Shown piece after piece: positions 52,624 to 63,182 of a stretch of 64,000 nt of DNA. The stretch comes from Psychrobacter sp. UBA6766 (lineage in GTDB: Bacteria > Pseudomonadota > Gammaproteobacteria > Pseudomonadales > Moraxellaceae), in contig NZ_DKGQ01000013.1 of assembly GCF_002453355.1 (NCBI RefSeq), positions 29,818-93,817 of the forward strand. Direction: 5' to 3'. Made by a program: the position numbers and the translations under genes. Below the pieces are notes generated by a model. That model was not told where the DNA came from and ran no database searches. It saw nothing but the letters and a program-made list of their open reading frames with translations. How positions within the stretch are numbered: the first letter of the stretch is position 1; every line of letters starts with the position of its first letter.

Positions 52624-54801
52624 CTAAAGCAATTCGCGTGAATTTCTTTTGAGTTGTTTAAGCACTTTTTGGTAATCATTACTGCTCATTTCAAGGGTGC
52701 TCAAGCGCCCATAACGTAGCTGGCGGTAGTCTTGTTGAATTTGTATTATTTTTGTTTGAGCCTCTTTTGAGTCAAGAGCTTCTGTTAAACGCTCAAGCCA
52801 CGCTAACTGCCCTTCACTCTCTGAACGCGCTAATGATTTATCACGTCTGCCAATATGTTTTGATAATTGTACAAGCGGTAAGTCTGCTGAATGCCAGCGC
52901 TTGCGGCGACGTCGCCAAATGATGAATACTAAAATCATCATGACCGTCACAGCACTAACTGCTAGCCACGTAATTTGCTGCAAAATGGAGCGGATATTAA
53001 ACCACTTTAATAGCGAATCTGCTTGCTTGTCTTGATCATAACCGACGACATCTTTTTGCCAATAATAACTGGCTTGGTCTGACAGGCGGCGTAAGGTTTG
53101 AAGCATCTGATACTGCTGATAGCTGATTTGCGCGCCAGCGCCATCGCCAAACATCGTAGCTCCTCGTGATTGCGTCAACGCATCCATACCTTTCTCAACC
53201 CGCTCAGGCGCGACAAACGCCGTCGGATCGACACGAACCCAACCTTGACCCTCGAGCCAAACCTCTGTCCAAGCATGCGCATCCATCTGTCGCACTTCCC
53301 AGACATTGCCATTACGGCTCGGCTCGCCCCCTTGATAACCAGCTACCACTCGCGCAGGGATACCTGCCGCGCGAAGCATAAAGGTAAAGCTTGAAGAATA
53401 ATGCTCACAAAACCCTGCTTTGGTCTCAAATAAAAACTCATCAATACGGTTATTATTTAGCCTCGGCGGTGAGAGTGTATAGCGAAATTCTGTTTGATTA
53501 ATCCAGCGTTCAATCGCCTGCATATAGCGAACAGGATCAGATCCTGATTGGGCAAATAACTGCTTTGCCAGCGCTCGTGCTTGCGGATTGCCGCTACTTG
53601 GCAGCGCAAGGTTTGAACGCCGTGATTCTGCAGTAAGATTGATATCGATACGCATCGGTAAAAATTGCAAGACATCATAGCGCAGCTGCTGAGTAACGGG
53701 CTGGTCTTTTACTAAGGTAAAATTTGACGTAACCTTAATACCTTGCTGCTGGGCAAAAGGATAATCGAGTCCAAATAGCCAGTTTTGCTGCGTCGGTTCT
53801 AAGATAATTTGATAGCGATTTGGTGCAACTTTGCTCTCTTCAGGAACGGTTGCTAAGGCATTTGCTGCCCAAGTTGGCGTTGACAGGACAGGCTGCCATT
53901 GTTGCTGCTCAGAGCTCGGACGCCACGTAATACCATCGAAGTCACTAAACACCAATCCGCGCCAATATAACTGTTGCTGCGGTGGTCGATTGTTTTTAAA
54001 TTCAACGCGAAAAGCCAATTCGGTCGATTGTCCTAAATTCGCAAAGTCGCCTGGCGACATGCTGTTGGAGACGCCCGTGGTTGCTTGCTGACCAGATAGC
54101 TGAACTGACCAAAGCGGCGGTAGACGCGGAAAGAATAAAAACAGTACAACTAATAATGGCAACGCGCCGATGCCGAGCACGCACAAAGTACGTAAACGAC
54201 CATCACCGCGAGTATTGCCATCATCGTTGAGCGCAATAAATGCTAATAATACAATGCCCGCGCCAATGACTACTTCTAAGGTCGTGATAATGCCCTGATC
54301 CATCAAAAACAGCGCTGCAAGAACGAAGAGCGATAGGTTCAATACTACATAAGCGTCACGGCGCTTATATAGCTCCCACAGCTTACTAATCAGACAAAGC
54401 ACCAAAAACGCCACGCCCATATCAAGACCAAAGGCGGCGTTATAGGTTAGCCAAAGACCTGCCAGGCCTAATAAGAAGCCAAGCATTTGCATGACTTGAT
54501 AGACGCGTTTTAAATGCGCTATTTTTTTAAATCGAACCTTTATGCGTGGCAGTTGGGCCATAATACTGACAAGAGCAAAACCCATGAGCCACAATGGTAG
54601 ACGCGCGGCATGAGGTAAAATAACGATAATTTGGGCAATTAATACCCAATAATACGCGGGCAATGCAAATAGCTTGGCATACCATTTATGATTGCTATCA
54701 ATTCCATTAGGCGCATTGCTGTCTTGACCCAATGCCAACTGCTCAAAGTTTGCAGGGTTTATTTCCGTTTCATTTGACGAGTCATTTTTAAAGTTGGTCA
54801 T
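52624..54801 (-). CDS. TgpA-like membrane protein with periplasmic transglutaminase domain
   Basis: DUF3488/TgpA-family protein. ATG 54801 gives 725 residues and overlaps the DUF58 stop by four bases (ATGA), so it is the likely start; ATG 54828 is an alternative. Several helices (about 35-210) precede a transglutaminase-like domain with catalytic Cys in AGFCEHYSSSF, His in DAHAWTEVW and Asp in RVDPTAFV. A membrane helix and a Lys/Arg/Gln-rich cytoplasmic tail follow. In P. aeruginosa TgpA is essential, substrate unknown. Third gene of the MoxR-DUF58-TgpA unit. Confidence 0.92.
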   Translation of the reverse strand: MTNFKNDSSNETEINPANFEQLALGQDSNAPNGIDSNHKWYAKLFALPAYYWVLIAQIIVILPHAARLPLWLMGFALVSIMAQLPRIKVRFKKIAHLKRVYQVMQMLGFLLGLAGLWLTYNAAFGLDMGVAFLVLCLISKLWELYKRRDAYVVLNLSLFVLAALFLMDQGIITTLEVVIGAGIVLLAFIALNDDGNTRGDGRLRTLCVLGIGALPLLVVLFLFFPRLPPLWSVQLSGQQATTGVSNSMSPGDFANLGQSTELAFRVEFKNNRPPQQQLYWRGLVFSDFDGITWRPSSEQQQWQPVLSTPTWAANALATVPEESKVAPNRYQIILEPTQQNWLFGLDYPFAQQQGIKVTSNFTLVKDQPVTQQLRYDVLQFLPMRIDINLTAESRRSNLALPSSGNPQARALAKQLFAQSGSDPVRYMQAIERWINQTEFRYTLSPPRLNNNRIDEFLFETKAGFCEHYSSSFTFMLRAAGIPARVVAGYQGGEPSRNGNVWEVRQMDAHAWTEVWLEGQGWVRVDPTAFVAPERVEKGMDALTQSRGATMFGDGAGAQISYQQYQMLQTLRRLSDQASYYWQKDVVGYDQDKQADSLLKWFNIRSILQQITWLAVSAVTVMMILVFIIWRRRRKRWHSADLPLVQLSKHIGRRDKSLARSESEGQLAWLERLTEALDSKEAQTKIIQIQQDYRQLRYGRLSTLEMSSNDYQKVLKQLKRNSRELL

Positions 54802-55892
54802 GGCGCTTTTGCCAACCTGAGCAAGCACGCTTGCGCAAACATCTCGCCCTCACCCATCTCTTCAGTGGCATTTTGCTCATTCGGTAAACGCATATTAAAT
54901 GGTACGCCTAATTGGCCCAGTGTTATGGCGCCATACGCCAATTGCGCCAACTTTTGCTCATGATGCGCCGCTGGCATATCGGCATAATCCAAGGTTTGCT
55001 CATGACCGACAGGATCGGCAAAGTGCTTGGTAAACATCCCCTGACCGCGCGCCACGTGGCCCCAAGAAACTCGCGCCAACGACTCGCCTTCGATATAATT
55101 ATCAAGCCGCTCAAAGTCGTCTTGACCTTGTCGATACTGCCCGCCTGTTGGCAAATCCTCTTGACTGGCAATGGCATATTGCGTCTGCCAGTCGAACTCT
55201 TCAGGTTTTGGATAGACCCAAGCCGTTCGGGCAAAATAAACATAAGACCATGCGCGCATAATTCCCAATGGGTAGACAGTTTTTATGATTAATCGAGGTA
55301 ATTCTAGCTGACCTCGGTGATTGGTCTGGATAGGAAGCTGGATAGTTTGTTCATTTTCTAAGCGCGTAACAAGTACAGAACCTTGACTCACAAAGCTTTG
55401 ATTAGCGATTTCTTGATTATTAGCGTTCGATTTATACTCTTTATGATATTTTTTATTTGGCTTTTTATTTGGCTTTTTACTAGTCTGCTTTAAGCTTGAT
55501 TGCTCAAAACCAAATAATAACTGCCGTCTTGGTTGGCGGCTGTCATTCTTTATTTGCAAAGTGACCCAAACTGGCGCGCCCGCCTCTGCCATGGTTACCT
55601 CTAAGAGTTGAATTTTCAGCCCTGAGATATGCGCAAAGGTCACATGAAAGCTGATAAGCCAAACGCTGACGAGATAAAAACAAAGTCCAAGCACCAAGTT
55701 ATTGCCGTAGTTAATACCAGCGATAAAGGTGATGATTAATAACACGGCAAACAGCATGCCTTCGCGACTAAAGAAAATATAGACATTTCTTAAATTAAGA
55801 ATGGCGCTGTCATTTTTGGGCGCTCGTGCGGCAAACCAACGGCTGATTACTGAGCTGGCTGGTACGGTTAAGGCTTTTGGCAAAAGGCTCAT
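54798..55892 (-). CDS. DUF58 family membrane-anchored protein
   Basis: A 364-residue protein with two N-terminal helices (about 37-58 and 62-82) and the DUF58 domain (about 190-330), including the ED-x-x-x-G-x-Y-R-Q-G-DDFERLDNY-x-x-G core, seen here as DLPTGGQYRQGQDDFERLDNYIEGESLARVSWGHVARG. An insert rich in Lys/Pro/Asn (about 135-150: KKPNKKPNKKYHKEYKSN) comes from a 12-base tandem DNA repeat. Acts with MoxR ATPases in maturation complexes by analogy. Between moxR-like and tgpA-like genes. Confidence 0.9.
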   Translation of the reverse strand: MSLLPKALTVPASSVISRWFAARAPKNDSAILNLRNVYIFFSREGMLFAVLLIITFIAGINYGNNLVLGLCFYLVSVWLISFHVTFAHISGLKIQLLEVTMAEAGAPVWVTLQIKNDSRQPRRQLLFGFEQSSLKQTSKKPNKKPNKKYHKEYKSNANNQEIANQSFVSQGSVLVTRLENEQTIQLPIQTNHRGQLELPRLIIKTVYPLGIMRAWSYVYFARTAWVYPKPEEFDWQTQYAIASQEDLPTGGQYRQGQDDFERLDNYIEGESLARVSWGHVARGQGMFTKHFADPVGHEQTLDYADMPAAHHEQKLAQLAYGAITLGQLGVPFNMRLPNEQNATEEMGEGEMFAQACLLRLAKAP

Positions 55893-56007
55893 AACTATTC
55901 TATCCTTACCAGTAAATTAGCCACATAGATAATTAAATAGCAGTTTTGATATAAGCACGCTATGAAAAAACCAGCGGTTAAATGACAGACTTTTAAACAA
56001 TGTGTCT

Positions 56008-56967
56008 TTAAACAACCACAGCCACTTCTGCCAAGATACGTTGCGCAATGGTTTTTGTGGCCTGTCCGCCCGTCACATGTGCTGGCATAAAACGCTGACC
56101 AAGCCGATGGTCGGTGACCGCGGCAAATACCGCTTGGATATCTTCAGGCGTTACTTCCATATGCCCCGATACATACGCATGCGCTTGTGCCGCGCGCTGT
56201 AGCGATAGCACGCCGCGCGGCGATAAGCCATGATACTCAAAGCTTGCGCGGGTCTTAGCGACCAGTCTTTGCAGGTAATCTAATACCACATCGGCGACGT
56301 ACACTTGCTTAACGCCTTTTTGGGCTAATAAAACCGCTTCGGTATCAAGAACGGCGTCCAGACTTTTTAATAATTCACGGCGATCTTGACCCTTTAACAG
56401 CTCGCGCTCGGCGGCAGGTGATGGATAACCAAGCGACAAACATAATAAAAACCTGTCCAGCTGCGATTCAGGAAGCGGATAGACGCCAGCTTGTTGCAAT
56501 GGGTTTTGGGTAGCTATGACAAAGAACGGTTGCGGCAAAGGATAAGTTTGCCCGTCTTGCGTGACTTGCCGTTCCTCCATCGCTTCTAATAACGCGCTTT
56601 GAGTTTTAGGGCTAGAGCGATTAATCTCATCAGCCAGCAATAACTGCGTAAAAATAGGACCGGGACGAAACTCAAATTGCTGCTGACTTTGATCAAAGAT
56701 ACTCATGCCCAAAATATCTGCCGGTAGCATGTCATTGGTAAATTGAACGCGACTAAAGCTCAAACCGAGTAATTGCGCCAAGCCTTGCGCCAACGTCGTT
56801 TTTCCCATTCCGGGCAAATCTTGCAACAATAAATGCCCACCTGCCAAAATACCGCTAAGCGCCAGTTTAACTACTTGCGGCTTGTCTAATACAATTTGAT
56901 TTAATTGCGTCATCAATTGAGCAATTTTTTGCTGATTATGGTGATAATCGGTAGTGGTTTGGTTCAT
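56008..56967 (-). CDS. MoxR-family AAA+ ATPase
   Basis: AAA+ chaperone of 319 residues. Walker A: LLQDLPGMGKTTLAQGL (about 47-63); Walker B: LLLADEINRSSPKTQSALLEAMEERQVT; sensor 1: FFVIATQNPLQQAGVYPLPESQLDRFLL. It is the first gene of the MoxR-DUF58-TgpA group, thought to assemble or activate membrane or cell-wall proteins. A 115-base gap separates it from DUF58. Confidence 0.94.
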   Translation of the reverse strand: MNQTTTDYHHNQQKIAQLMTQLNQIVLDKPQVVKLALSGILAGGHLLLQDLPGMGKTTLAQGLAQLLGLSFSRVQFTNDMLPADILGMSIFDQSQQQFEFRPGPIFTQLLLADEINRSSPKTQSALLEAMEERQVTQDGQTYPLPQPFFVIATQNPLQQAGVYPLPESQLDRFLLCLSLGYPSPAAERELLKGQDRRELLKSLDAVLDTEAVLLAQKGVKQVYVADVVLDYLQRLVAKTRASFEYHGLSPRGVLSLQRAAQAHAYVSGHMEVTPEDIQAVFAAVTDHRLGQRFMPAHVTGGQATKTIAQRILAEVAVVV

Positions 56968-57017
56968 TATTAATTCTTGGCTCGCTTTTTATAACAGTAG
57001 TCTTTTTAAAGTCAGCA

Positions 57018-57476
57018 TTACTTTGCTTTATCATCAACGGCGGGAACTGGCGCACGAAGCGTTGACAAATAAGCAATCACATCAGCGCGCTCTTTGGCGT
57101 CCGGCATTGGGTCTGAGAGCATTTTTGAATCAGGCATGGCTTTTTCAGCATCGGCAATATAAGGATCCAGCGTTTCAGCATCCCAAACCCAACCCGATGT
57201 CGCAAGACCTTCGCTATAATTATAATCTTCTAGTTCGGCTGCTGGTGCGCCATAAATGTTCATCAGCTGTGGCCCTTTTTTATTGAGTCCAGGATTCAGC
57301 TGATGGCACTGACTACAAGCGTCTTTATAGATAAGCGCGCCATTATCGGCATCGCCCTTAGTATAAAGCGGTAGCGTGACAGGATCTCGATAATCAGGAG
57401 GTGTTTTCTCACAAGCGGTGAGCAATAAGATGGCAGCAAATATAGCGCCTAAGGGATATTTTTTGACAATGGACAT
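57018..57476 (-). CDS. cytochrome c lipoprotein
   Basis: A 152-residue exported protein. The signal peptide ends in a lipobox LLLTAC (Cys22), so it is likely membrane-tethered. A single heme c motif CSQCH is at about 55-59, and the axial Met is probably in AMPDSKM near 114. It lies after the MoxR-like gene start by 50 bases, so its promoter reads on into moxR-like or vice versa. The partner oxidase or reductase is not evident. Confidence 0.9.
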   Translation of the reverse strand: MSIVKKYPLGAIFAAILLLTACEKTPPDYRDPVTLPLYTKGDADNGALIYKDACSQCHQLNPGLNKKGPQLMNIYGAPAAELEDYNYSEGLATSGWVWDAETLDPYIADAEKAMPDSKMLSDPMPDAKERADVIAYLSTLRAPVPAVDDKAK

Positions 57477-57739
57477 GATGGGATAATCTTTAATTGAGGA
57501 GCATTCGCTATGTATGCGTCTACCTCAACCATAATGCAAGGTAAAAATGATAAGCATACATAGCGCTGCGTAGAAAATATAGTAGTAACTGCTTAGGTTG
57601 ATAATGAATAAAGAAAGTTATTGCTCGTTGAGCAAAAATAAAAATTGCTTAGTCGTACTTAAAGTCTAAGCTCCTAGTAGTTTCATTTAACTATGAGGTT
57701 TGGCTTAGCTTTGGGTTAACTATAGACATAAACGCTAGC

Positions 57740-59848
57740 TTAAGTCTCGCTTGATACTTTTATGGTGTTACTAGGCGCTTCTAAGTAATAGCCTTGCAGG
57801 TAGCGCGCACCCACGCTCCAAGCAACCGACATAGTCGCAGCCTCTTCAATAAAGGGCATTAAGACATCAACATTAAGTTCACTAGTACGCGCGATGAGCG
57901 ATTTAACGGTTTCTAAGTTCTCAGGAGTATCAATCCTGTCTACATAACTGCGGGCTAAGCGTACCATATCAGGCTGCACAAAATTGGCAAGCTCAACCGA
58001 TTTAGCTGATGAGCCAAAGTTATTGATTCCCAGTTGACAGTTGACTTGGTTAAGGGCGGCAAATTGAGATTTCGCGACGGTTAAATGGTCAGCGATGTCT
58101 TTTTCATTAAACTGCAAGGTTAACACACCCGCTTGACCGCCAACAGCATTGATTAATTGACTGGCAACACTCGGCAGTTTCTTATCTACCAAAGAGGCAT
58201 TGGTCAATTGTACCAATAATCGCGCATCTGGATGGGATTTACGCACATCATTGATTTTCTTACAGGCGTTAATAAGTATCCAGCGGTCTATCTTTTCAAG
58301 CAGTTTGTGAGCTTTGGCCACGGCCATAAACTGATCAGGGGTCAATATAGTATTGTTCGCATCTGCCAATGGTAGGCGCAGGTATACTTCAAAAAAATCA
58401 CTGCGATCATGATTAATGTCATATATCGGTTGGAAAGTCAGCTCAAAGCGATTATTAGCGATGGCATCGACTAAAGATTCAGCAAGGGCATGATCATCAC
58501 TATTGGCATGTTCGCTGGCGTCATACAAATGATACTTATCACCATGATTAGAAGTCTCAATCATAACTTGATTAATGGCATCCAGCGCTCGCTCAAGCAG
58601 TACTTTTGGCTCAGGGGTGTTTTTTTCTATCTTCACGATAGCAATACTTGCCGTCGTATGAGTCGTACGCTTATCGACTTCGATAAGCATCTCATTGATG
58701 GTCGAACCGATTTTCTCAGCCAATTTTTTAAGCGCGGCAGTATTTTGATTTTCTACTAAGATGGTAAAGGCCGTATCACTAAAACGGCTTACCTGACTTT
58801 CTGACCCTAATTCAGCTGTCATTAGCTCATCTAAGGCATAAGCGACTTGCTGAATTGTGGCATCAATGCCTTGCAGACCCAAACTACTTCTAATTTTACC
58901 CACATTATCAAGTTGAATATAGAATAGCCCTGCCGTCAAGACGCCTTGTTTTGCTTGTTCATATATTTTAGTTAACTGCAATTCAAAACCGAGGCGATTG
59001 TCAATTCCAGTTAAGCTGTCTTTGCGCTCAGCTGCTGCTAAGCGCTTGGCAACTTCAGCGCTATTATTGTTATTTTGCTGAATGATGATTTGGGTAACTG
59101 GGTCACCATCAAGTGTCGCTACTGCCAATTGTAATTTTGCTTCAAACGTACTGCCATCAGTACGTTTACTTTTAAAATTAAACTCAACGTCTTTACGGTT
59201 ACCTTTATCAAATTGACGTAGAAACTGCTTAAAGGCTTTTATATTTTCGCCACCATCAATCAAATCAATCACAGGTATGCCGATGATATCATTCATTGAC
59301 TCAAAACCAAACAACTGTAGGTATGGGTCATTGGCAAAGATATGAATGCCCTGGTCAATATAAGCAACGGCACTTTTCGAGTTTTTAATCAAAACGTTGG
59401 CCCGTTGCTCTGCTTCAGATACAACATGGCGCAAAGTGGAAAGCTGTTGACGACTGCGTAAGTTATCATGCAGCAAGCAAATTGCCATGACGACTGCCAT
59501 TTCTTGATCTGCGCTAAGCGCTTTAACCATCGTACCATTTACAATAGAGGGTAATCCCGCTTCATTATGAGCGTTGGCTTCCGTCTCTTTATTTATCAAA
59601 CAAACTGATGGCAAATCAATACCTTGCTCTTGAACGATGCCCACCACATCAGTAAAGTTCATGTCATAAGCTCGTCCAAACACCAATGTATCCCACGGTT
59701 GACGTAGCGTCTTTAATAACTCTTCTTTATCATCTAAAAAACCTAAGTTCACACTATCATAGTACGAACTAAGCAAATGTACGAGTCGCTCAGCGTAAAG
59801 CTGGTCGTCATCGATGACTAATAGGTTTAAGATGGTCTGAGTACGCAT
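57740..59848 (-). CDS. FimX-like protein: receiver, PAS, degenerate GGDEF and degenerate EAL domains
   Basis: A 702-residue multidomain protein. A receiver-like domain (about 8-125; LLVIDDDQLYAERLV) precedes a PAS domain (about 150-260), a GGDEF domain in which the signature is replaced by SDTAF (357-361), and an EAL domain in which the signature appears as EVY (487-489). The domain order and both losses match P. aeruginosa FimX, a c-di-GMP receptor that controls type IV pilus function. So it is probably a receptor, not an enzyme. Gene symbol left open. Confidence 0.88.
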   Translation of the reverse strand: MRTQTILNLLVIDDDQLYAERLVHLLSSYYDSVNLGFLDDKEELLKTLRQPWDTLVFGRAYDMNFTDVVGIVQEQGIDLPSVCLINKETEANAHNEAGLPSIVNGTMVKALSADQEMAVVMAICLLHDNLRSRQQLSTLRHVVSEAEQRANVLIKNSKSAVAYIDQGIHIFANDPYLQLFGFESMNDIIGIPVIDLIDGGENIKAFKQFLRQFDKGNRKDVEFNFKSKRTDGSTFEAKLQLAVATLDGDPVTQIIIQQNNNNSAEVAKRLAAAERKDSLTGIDNRLGFELQLTKIYEQAKQGVLTAGLFYIQLDNVGKIRSSLGLQGIDATIQQVAYALDELMTAELGSESQVSRFSDTAFTILVENQNTAALKKLAEKIGSTINEMLIEVDKRTTHTTASIAIVKIEKNTPEPKVLLERALDAINQVMIETSNHGDKYHLYDASEHANSDDHALAESLVDAIANNRFELTFQPIYDINHDRSDFFEVYLRLPLADANNTILTPDQFMAVAKAHKLLEKIDRWILINACKKINDVRKSHPDARLLVQLTNASLVDKKLPSVASQLINAVGGQAGVLTLQFNEKDIADHLTVAKSQFAALNQVNCQLGINNFGSSAKSVELANFVQPDMVRLARSYVDRIDTPENLETVKSLIARTSELNVDVLMPFIEEAATMSVAWSVGARYLQGYYLEAPSNTIKVSSET

Positions 59849-60020
59849 AGGAAGCCTTTTAAATCATAGTAACGGTTTTGGTATTATAAACAATAATTTA
59901 ATCGACTGCTGCTTAACTTACAAGCTCAATGTGCGCGTTAAGGCTAACTAAATAAAATCAGTGAAACATAATATCGATGTACGGCGTACTGCTGGTATAG
60001 GAGTTTTAAGACACAAGCGT

Positions 60021-61907
60021 TTAGCGCTGTACCACTTCATATTGGCTAAACTCATCGGTCATCATTAATCGCCGTACCAAACACAATGTTTTTTGCTTGG
60101 TATTGATGCGCATCATCACTTTATCACCTACTTGAAAATGAGAGGTCGGCACAATCAAACTACAGGTAGTCTGTAGCTGTTCATCACGACCGACGACGAA
60201 CGCAGGTAAGAAATGTCGACTGCGATTGTCTCTGTTGTGCAGACGAACGCCGCACGCGATAAGTTGATGACCGAGTACCTGCCAATCAAGTTCAGGCTTT
60301 TCGCTGTCCATTTCGCGCCAGCGCACCACCCCTATTGACCAATCAGGTGAATCCGAGTTATGAGTGCGACATAATAAGAAAAGACTCATGATGCGCAATG
60401 ACGGCGGTGCAACAGAAGTAAGCACATCGTTTTCAGCGATCCTTACTATATTTTTTGTCTCTTTGTCTTTTACCTCTCTGTCTTCTATCTCTTTAGCACC
60501 ATATTTATCTTCAGGGAACGTCTCTATTCCAATACTGTCTATTGGCATCGTCGCGCAATTGCTCACTATTCGCTCAGATGATGCCACTAGCTCCTTTGGT
60601 TCGGCTAGTAGCCGCAAGGTACGAAAGTGGGACAAATCGTTGGTATTATTGATAAGACCATTATTAAATCTGCCATCAAACGTCTCTACTGCTAATCCTT
60701 TATTGGCAGAGTGATTTTTTTGCAAAGTGTCATAGCGAGGTTGCTGATAATCTGGCAGCTCTTTAGCAACAATCAAGCTCGATAAGCTTTGCTCATTACT
60801 CACGCGGTAATGAATGTCATTAAACCCAGTAATAACGTTCGCATCACATTTGGCGCTTTGTCTGATTGGTAGCGTCAACGGAGGCTGAATATAACGATAG
60901 CTTAATGTCATGGCAACCGTATTAATCAAACAATACTCAGCTCCTTCTCGACCTTCCCTGATAAGTTTGTCTCTCCGTGATTTTAAATAAGCGATCAGGG
61001 GCGCTAGCTCTATAAATACACAATCATGATGCGCATCATAGGGATTAATCGCCGAATAGGCGGTCAAATACGTCGGTACACTGTCACTATTTAAATTGAC
61101 GAACACTCTTGTTTCTGTCTGCGGCTCTAAGGTTGCAACGAGATATTCGCTCCACTCTAGTAGCAAACGCTGTGTCATTAAAATATTGGCTCGGCGCATG
61201 GCCCGAACGTTTAACAAACTATGCAGGCATATCTGAGCATATAATTGATGAATATTATCCGCACAGTGGGTGGTGGTGATATAAGCACTTACGTCAATAT
61301 CAACTGTCCGCTGCTGACAGGCCATATAATAAAGCTGATTAATATTAGACCATAAATATGGAACGGACTTTTGATAACAAAGCGCATCTTCGAATAACAG
61401 TCTTTGATACATCAGTAGTGTTTGGTAAGACGCAATCGCTAGAGTGATTGGTGAGCATCTATCATTGGTAAAATAGCGCTGCCAAAAGCCATTTGATGGT
61501 TGCGGCTCTTTATCTGTTAAAAAGGCAATTTCTCGGCGTATAACATCGTCATAACCCATAATCATTAAATAGTACAGTGACTTCACCTGCGCCGCATAGC
61601 CCAACTGATAGTCGTTAAAAGCGTCCGTTTCATATATATAATGCTGGCGCAGCATCGCAATCAGCTGATTGGCCGCATCCATCACAATATTGAATAACGT
61701 CAGGCGTTGTCGATCCTCTATATTCGCCATGCGCAATTCTGTGAGTACTTTTTCTAGTTGCTCTGTTTGCTGCGCCTCTGTTTGCATAGGCAACAGTGCC
61801 GCCCATTTACGCAAACGTTGCTCATCGCTACTCAAGACCTTAGGTAAAGTCTGCGATAAGGGAGCTTCAGCTTTTAAATACTGTTGCAACGTCGATAAAT
61901 TTACCAT
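60021..61907 (-). CDS. hypothetical protein encoded next to the FimX-like gene
   Basis: A soluble 628-residue protein I cannot name. The N-terminal two thirds are helix-rich with a Tyr/Leu-rich segment (DYQLGYAAQVKSLYYLMIMGYDD). A charged linker (about 455-495; Lys/Glu/Asp repeats such as EIEDREVKDKETK) leads to a compact C-terminal part (about 500-628) with GVVRWREMD and, near the end, HFQVGDKVMMRINTKQKTLCLVRRLMMTDEF, beta-rich and slightly like a small-barrel domain. It lies upstream of the FimX-like gene on the same strand, 170 bases away, and could be co-regulated with it. Confidence 0.78.
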   Translation of the reverse strand: MVNLSTLQQYLKAEAPLSQTLPKVLSSDEQRLRKWAALLPMQTEAQQTEQLEKVLTELRMANIEDRQRLTLFNIVMDAANQLIAMLRQHYIYETDAFNDYQLGYAAQVKSLYYLMIMGYDDVIRREIAFLTDKEPQPSNGFWQRYFTNDRCSPITLAIASYQTLLMYQRLLFEDALCYQKSVPYLWSNINQLYYMACQQRTVDIDVSAYITTTHCADNIHQLYAQICLHSLLNVRAMRRANILMTQRLLLEWSEYLVATLEPQTETRVFVNLNSDSVPTYLTAYSAINPYDAHHDCVFIELAPLIAYLKSRRDKLIREGREGAEYCLINTVAMTLSYRYIQPPLTLPIRQSAKCDANVITGFNDIHYRVSNEQSLSSLIVAKELPDYQQPRYDTLQKNHSANKGLAVETFDGRFNNGLINNTNDLSHFRTLRLLAEPKELVASSERIVSNCATMPIDSIGIETFPEDKYGAKEIEDREVKDKETKNIVRIAENDVLTSVAPPSLRIMSLFLLCRTHNSDSPDWSIGVVRWREMDSEKPELDWQVLGHQLIACGVRLHNRDNRSRHFLPAFVVGRDEQLQTTCSLIVPTSHFQVGDKVMMRINTKQKTLCLVRRLMMTDEFSQYEVVQR

Positions 61908-62174
61908 TACTATCCTTAGTAATTGCGCATGATATTAATAGAGATCTACAGCTATTCTCAAATTTTACGATTATAAGTAATGATGCTTAGACTCCACATT
62001 TAAATACGTCAACTAACTGACCTATTGGTGATTTTTTACGGATGATTTTTATTCATACTTCTTTACTTATATTTATTAAGTTGTTTTAACAACTCCTCAT
62101 TAATAGCATCTGATTAACAACTACGTTAACCGTTATTTGTTTACTAAAACTATGATGTCATTATACTGCCTATT

Positions 62175-63182
62175 TTAGGCATCATTGTAAATATTAATCG
62201 GAACTTTAAAGGATTTATTTGGCAATTCTCGCACCAATTTTGGCACTAAGTAACCAGGCAACGCCGCAAGTAACGACCAATACAGTGTAACAGCAGCGCT
62301 CTCGTCCCTATCAAAGTGAGCAGCGCCTGCTACTTTATCTAGTACATGCAAATAATAAGGCAATACGCCAGCTGTAAATAAACGCTGACTTAATGCCGTT
62401 TGCACCGCCACGCTATCATTGATATCCTTTAATAATACTGCTTGATTTAATAGAGTAATGCCAGCGGCGCGAGCACGCTGTAAATACTCGGCGGTCAGCG
62501 CGTCAATCTCATTGGCATGGTTACAATGGATCACCATTACAATTTGGCAGCGGCTTTTAGACAGTCTTTCTAATAATGTATCATCTAGGCGCGCTGGAAT
62601 CACCACGGGTAGCCGGGTATGCAGCCTGATGGTGGTTAATTGCGGAATGGCCTCCAAGATATCAAGCCAAGCAAATAGACGTCTGTTAGTGACATTTAAT
62701 GGGTCGCCACCGCTTAAAATCACCTCGTTAATTTCAGGATTGGCGCTGATATAATGGATAATATGTTCTTTGGCATCGGCGGTTGGCATATTGGCGCTGT
62801 AGTCAAAATGCTGGCGAAAGCAGTAACGACAATGGATAGCGCAAGCTCCAGTAATCGTTAACAGCACTCTTGATTGGTATTTATGCAGCAAACCTTTAAC
62901 CGGATTGTGCGTACTCTCACTTAAGGGGTCTGCTACGTAACCGGTCACAGCAATTTCCTCTTTTTGATTAGGCAATACTTGTCTGAGCAATGGATCCTGA
63001 CTGTCACCGACTGTCATTTTTGCCACAAAACCTCGCGGCACTCGCATCGTAAAGTGCTCAGGCACATAGACCTCTGAGCGCAATGATTCAAGCCTTAACA
63101 GCTCAAGCAACTCATCAATAGAAGTTATCGCTTCGGATAATTGCGTTTGCCAGTTTTTTTGTGTGATTAAATGGTTTATCAT
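62175..63182 (-). CDS. epmB: EF-P (R)-beta-lysine 2,3-aminomutase
   Basis: Radical SAM enzyme converting lysine to beta-lysine for modification of EF-P. The iron-sulfur motif is CAIHCRYC (Cys114, 118, 121), near GACAIHCRYCFRQHFDYS. VILSGGDPLNVTNRRLFAWLDIL and RLHTRLPVVIPARL are family-typical. 335 residues fit EpmB rather than larger KamA. Divergent from efp with 180 bases between. The EpmA ligase gene is not in the window. Confidence 0.94.
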   Translation of the reverse strand: MINHLITQKNWQTQLSEAITSIDELLELLRLESLRSEVYVPEHFTMRVPRGFVAKMTVGDSQDPLLRQVLPNQKEEIAVTGYVADPLSESTHNPVKGLLHKYQSRVLLTITGACAIHCRYCFRQHFDYSANMPTADAKEHIIHYISANPEINEVILSGGDPLNVTNRRLFAWLDILEAIPQLTTIRLHTRLPVVIPARLDDTLLERLSKSRCQIVMVIHCNHANEIDALTAEYLQRARAAGITLLNQAVLLKDINDSVAVQTALSQRLFTAGVLPYYLHVLDKVAGAAHFDRDESAAVTLYWSLLAALPGYLVPKLVRELPNKSFKVPINIYNDA

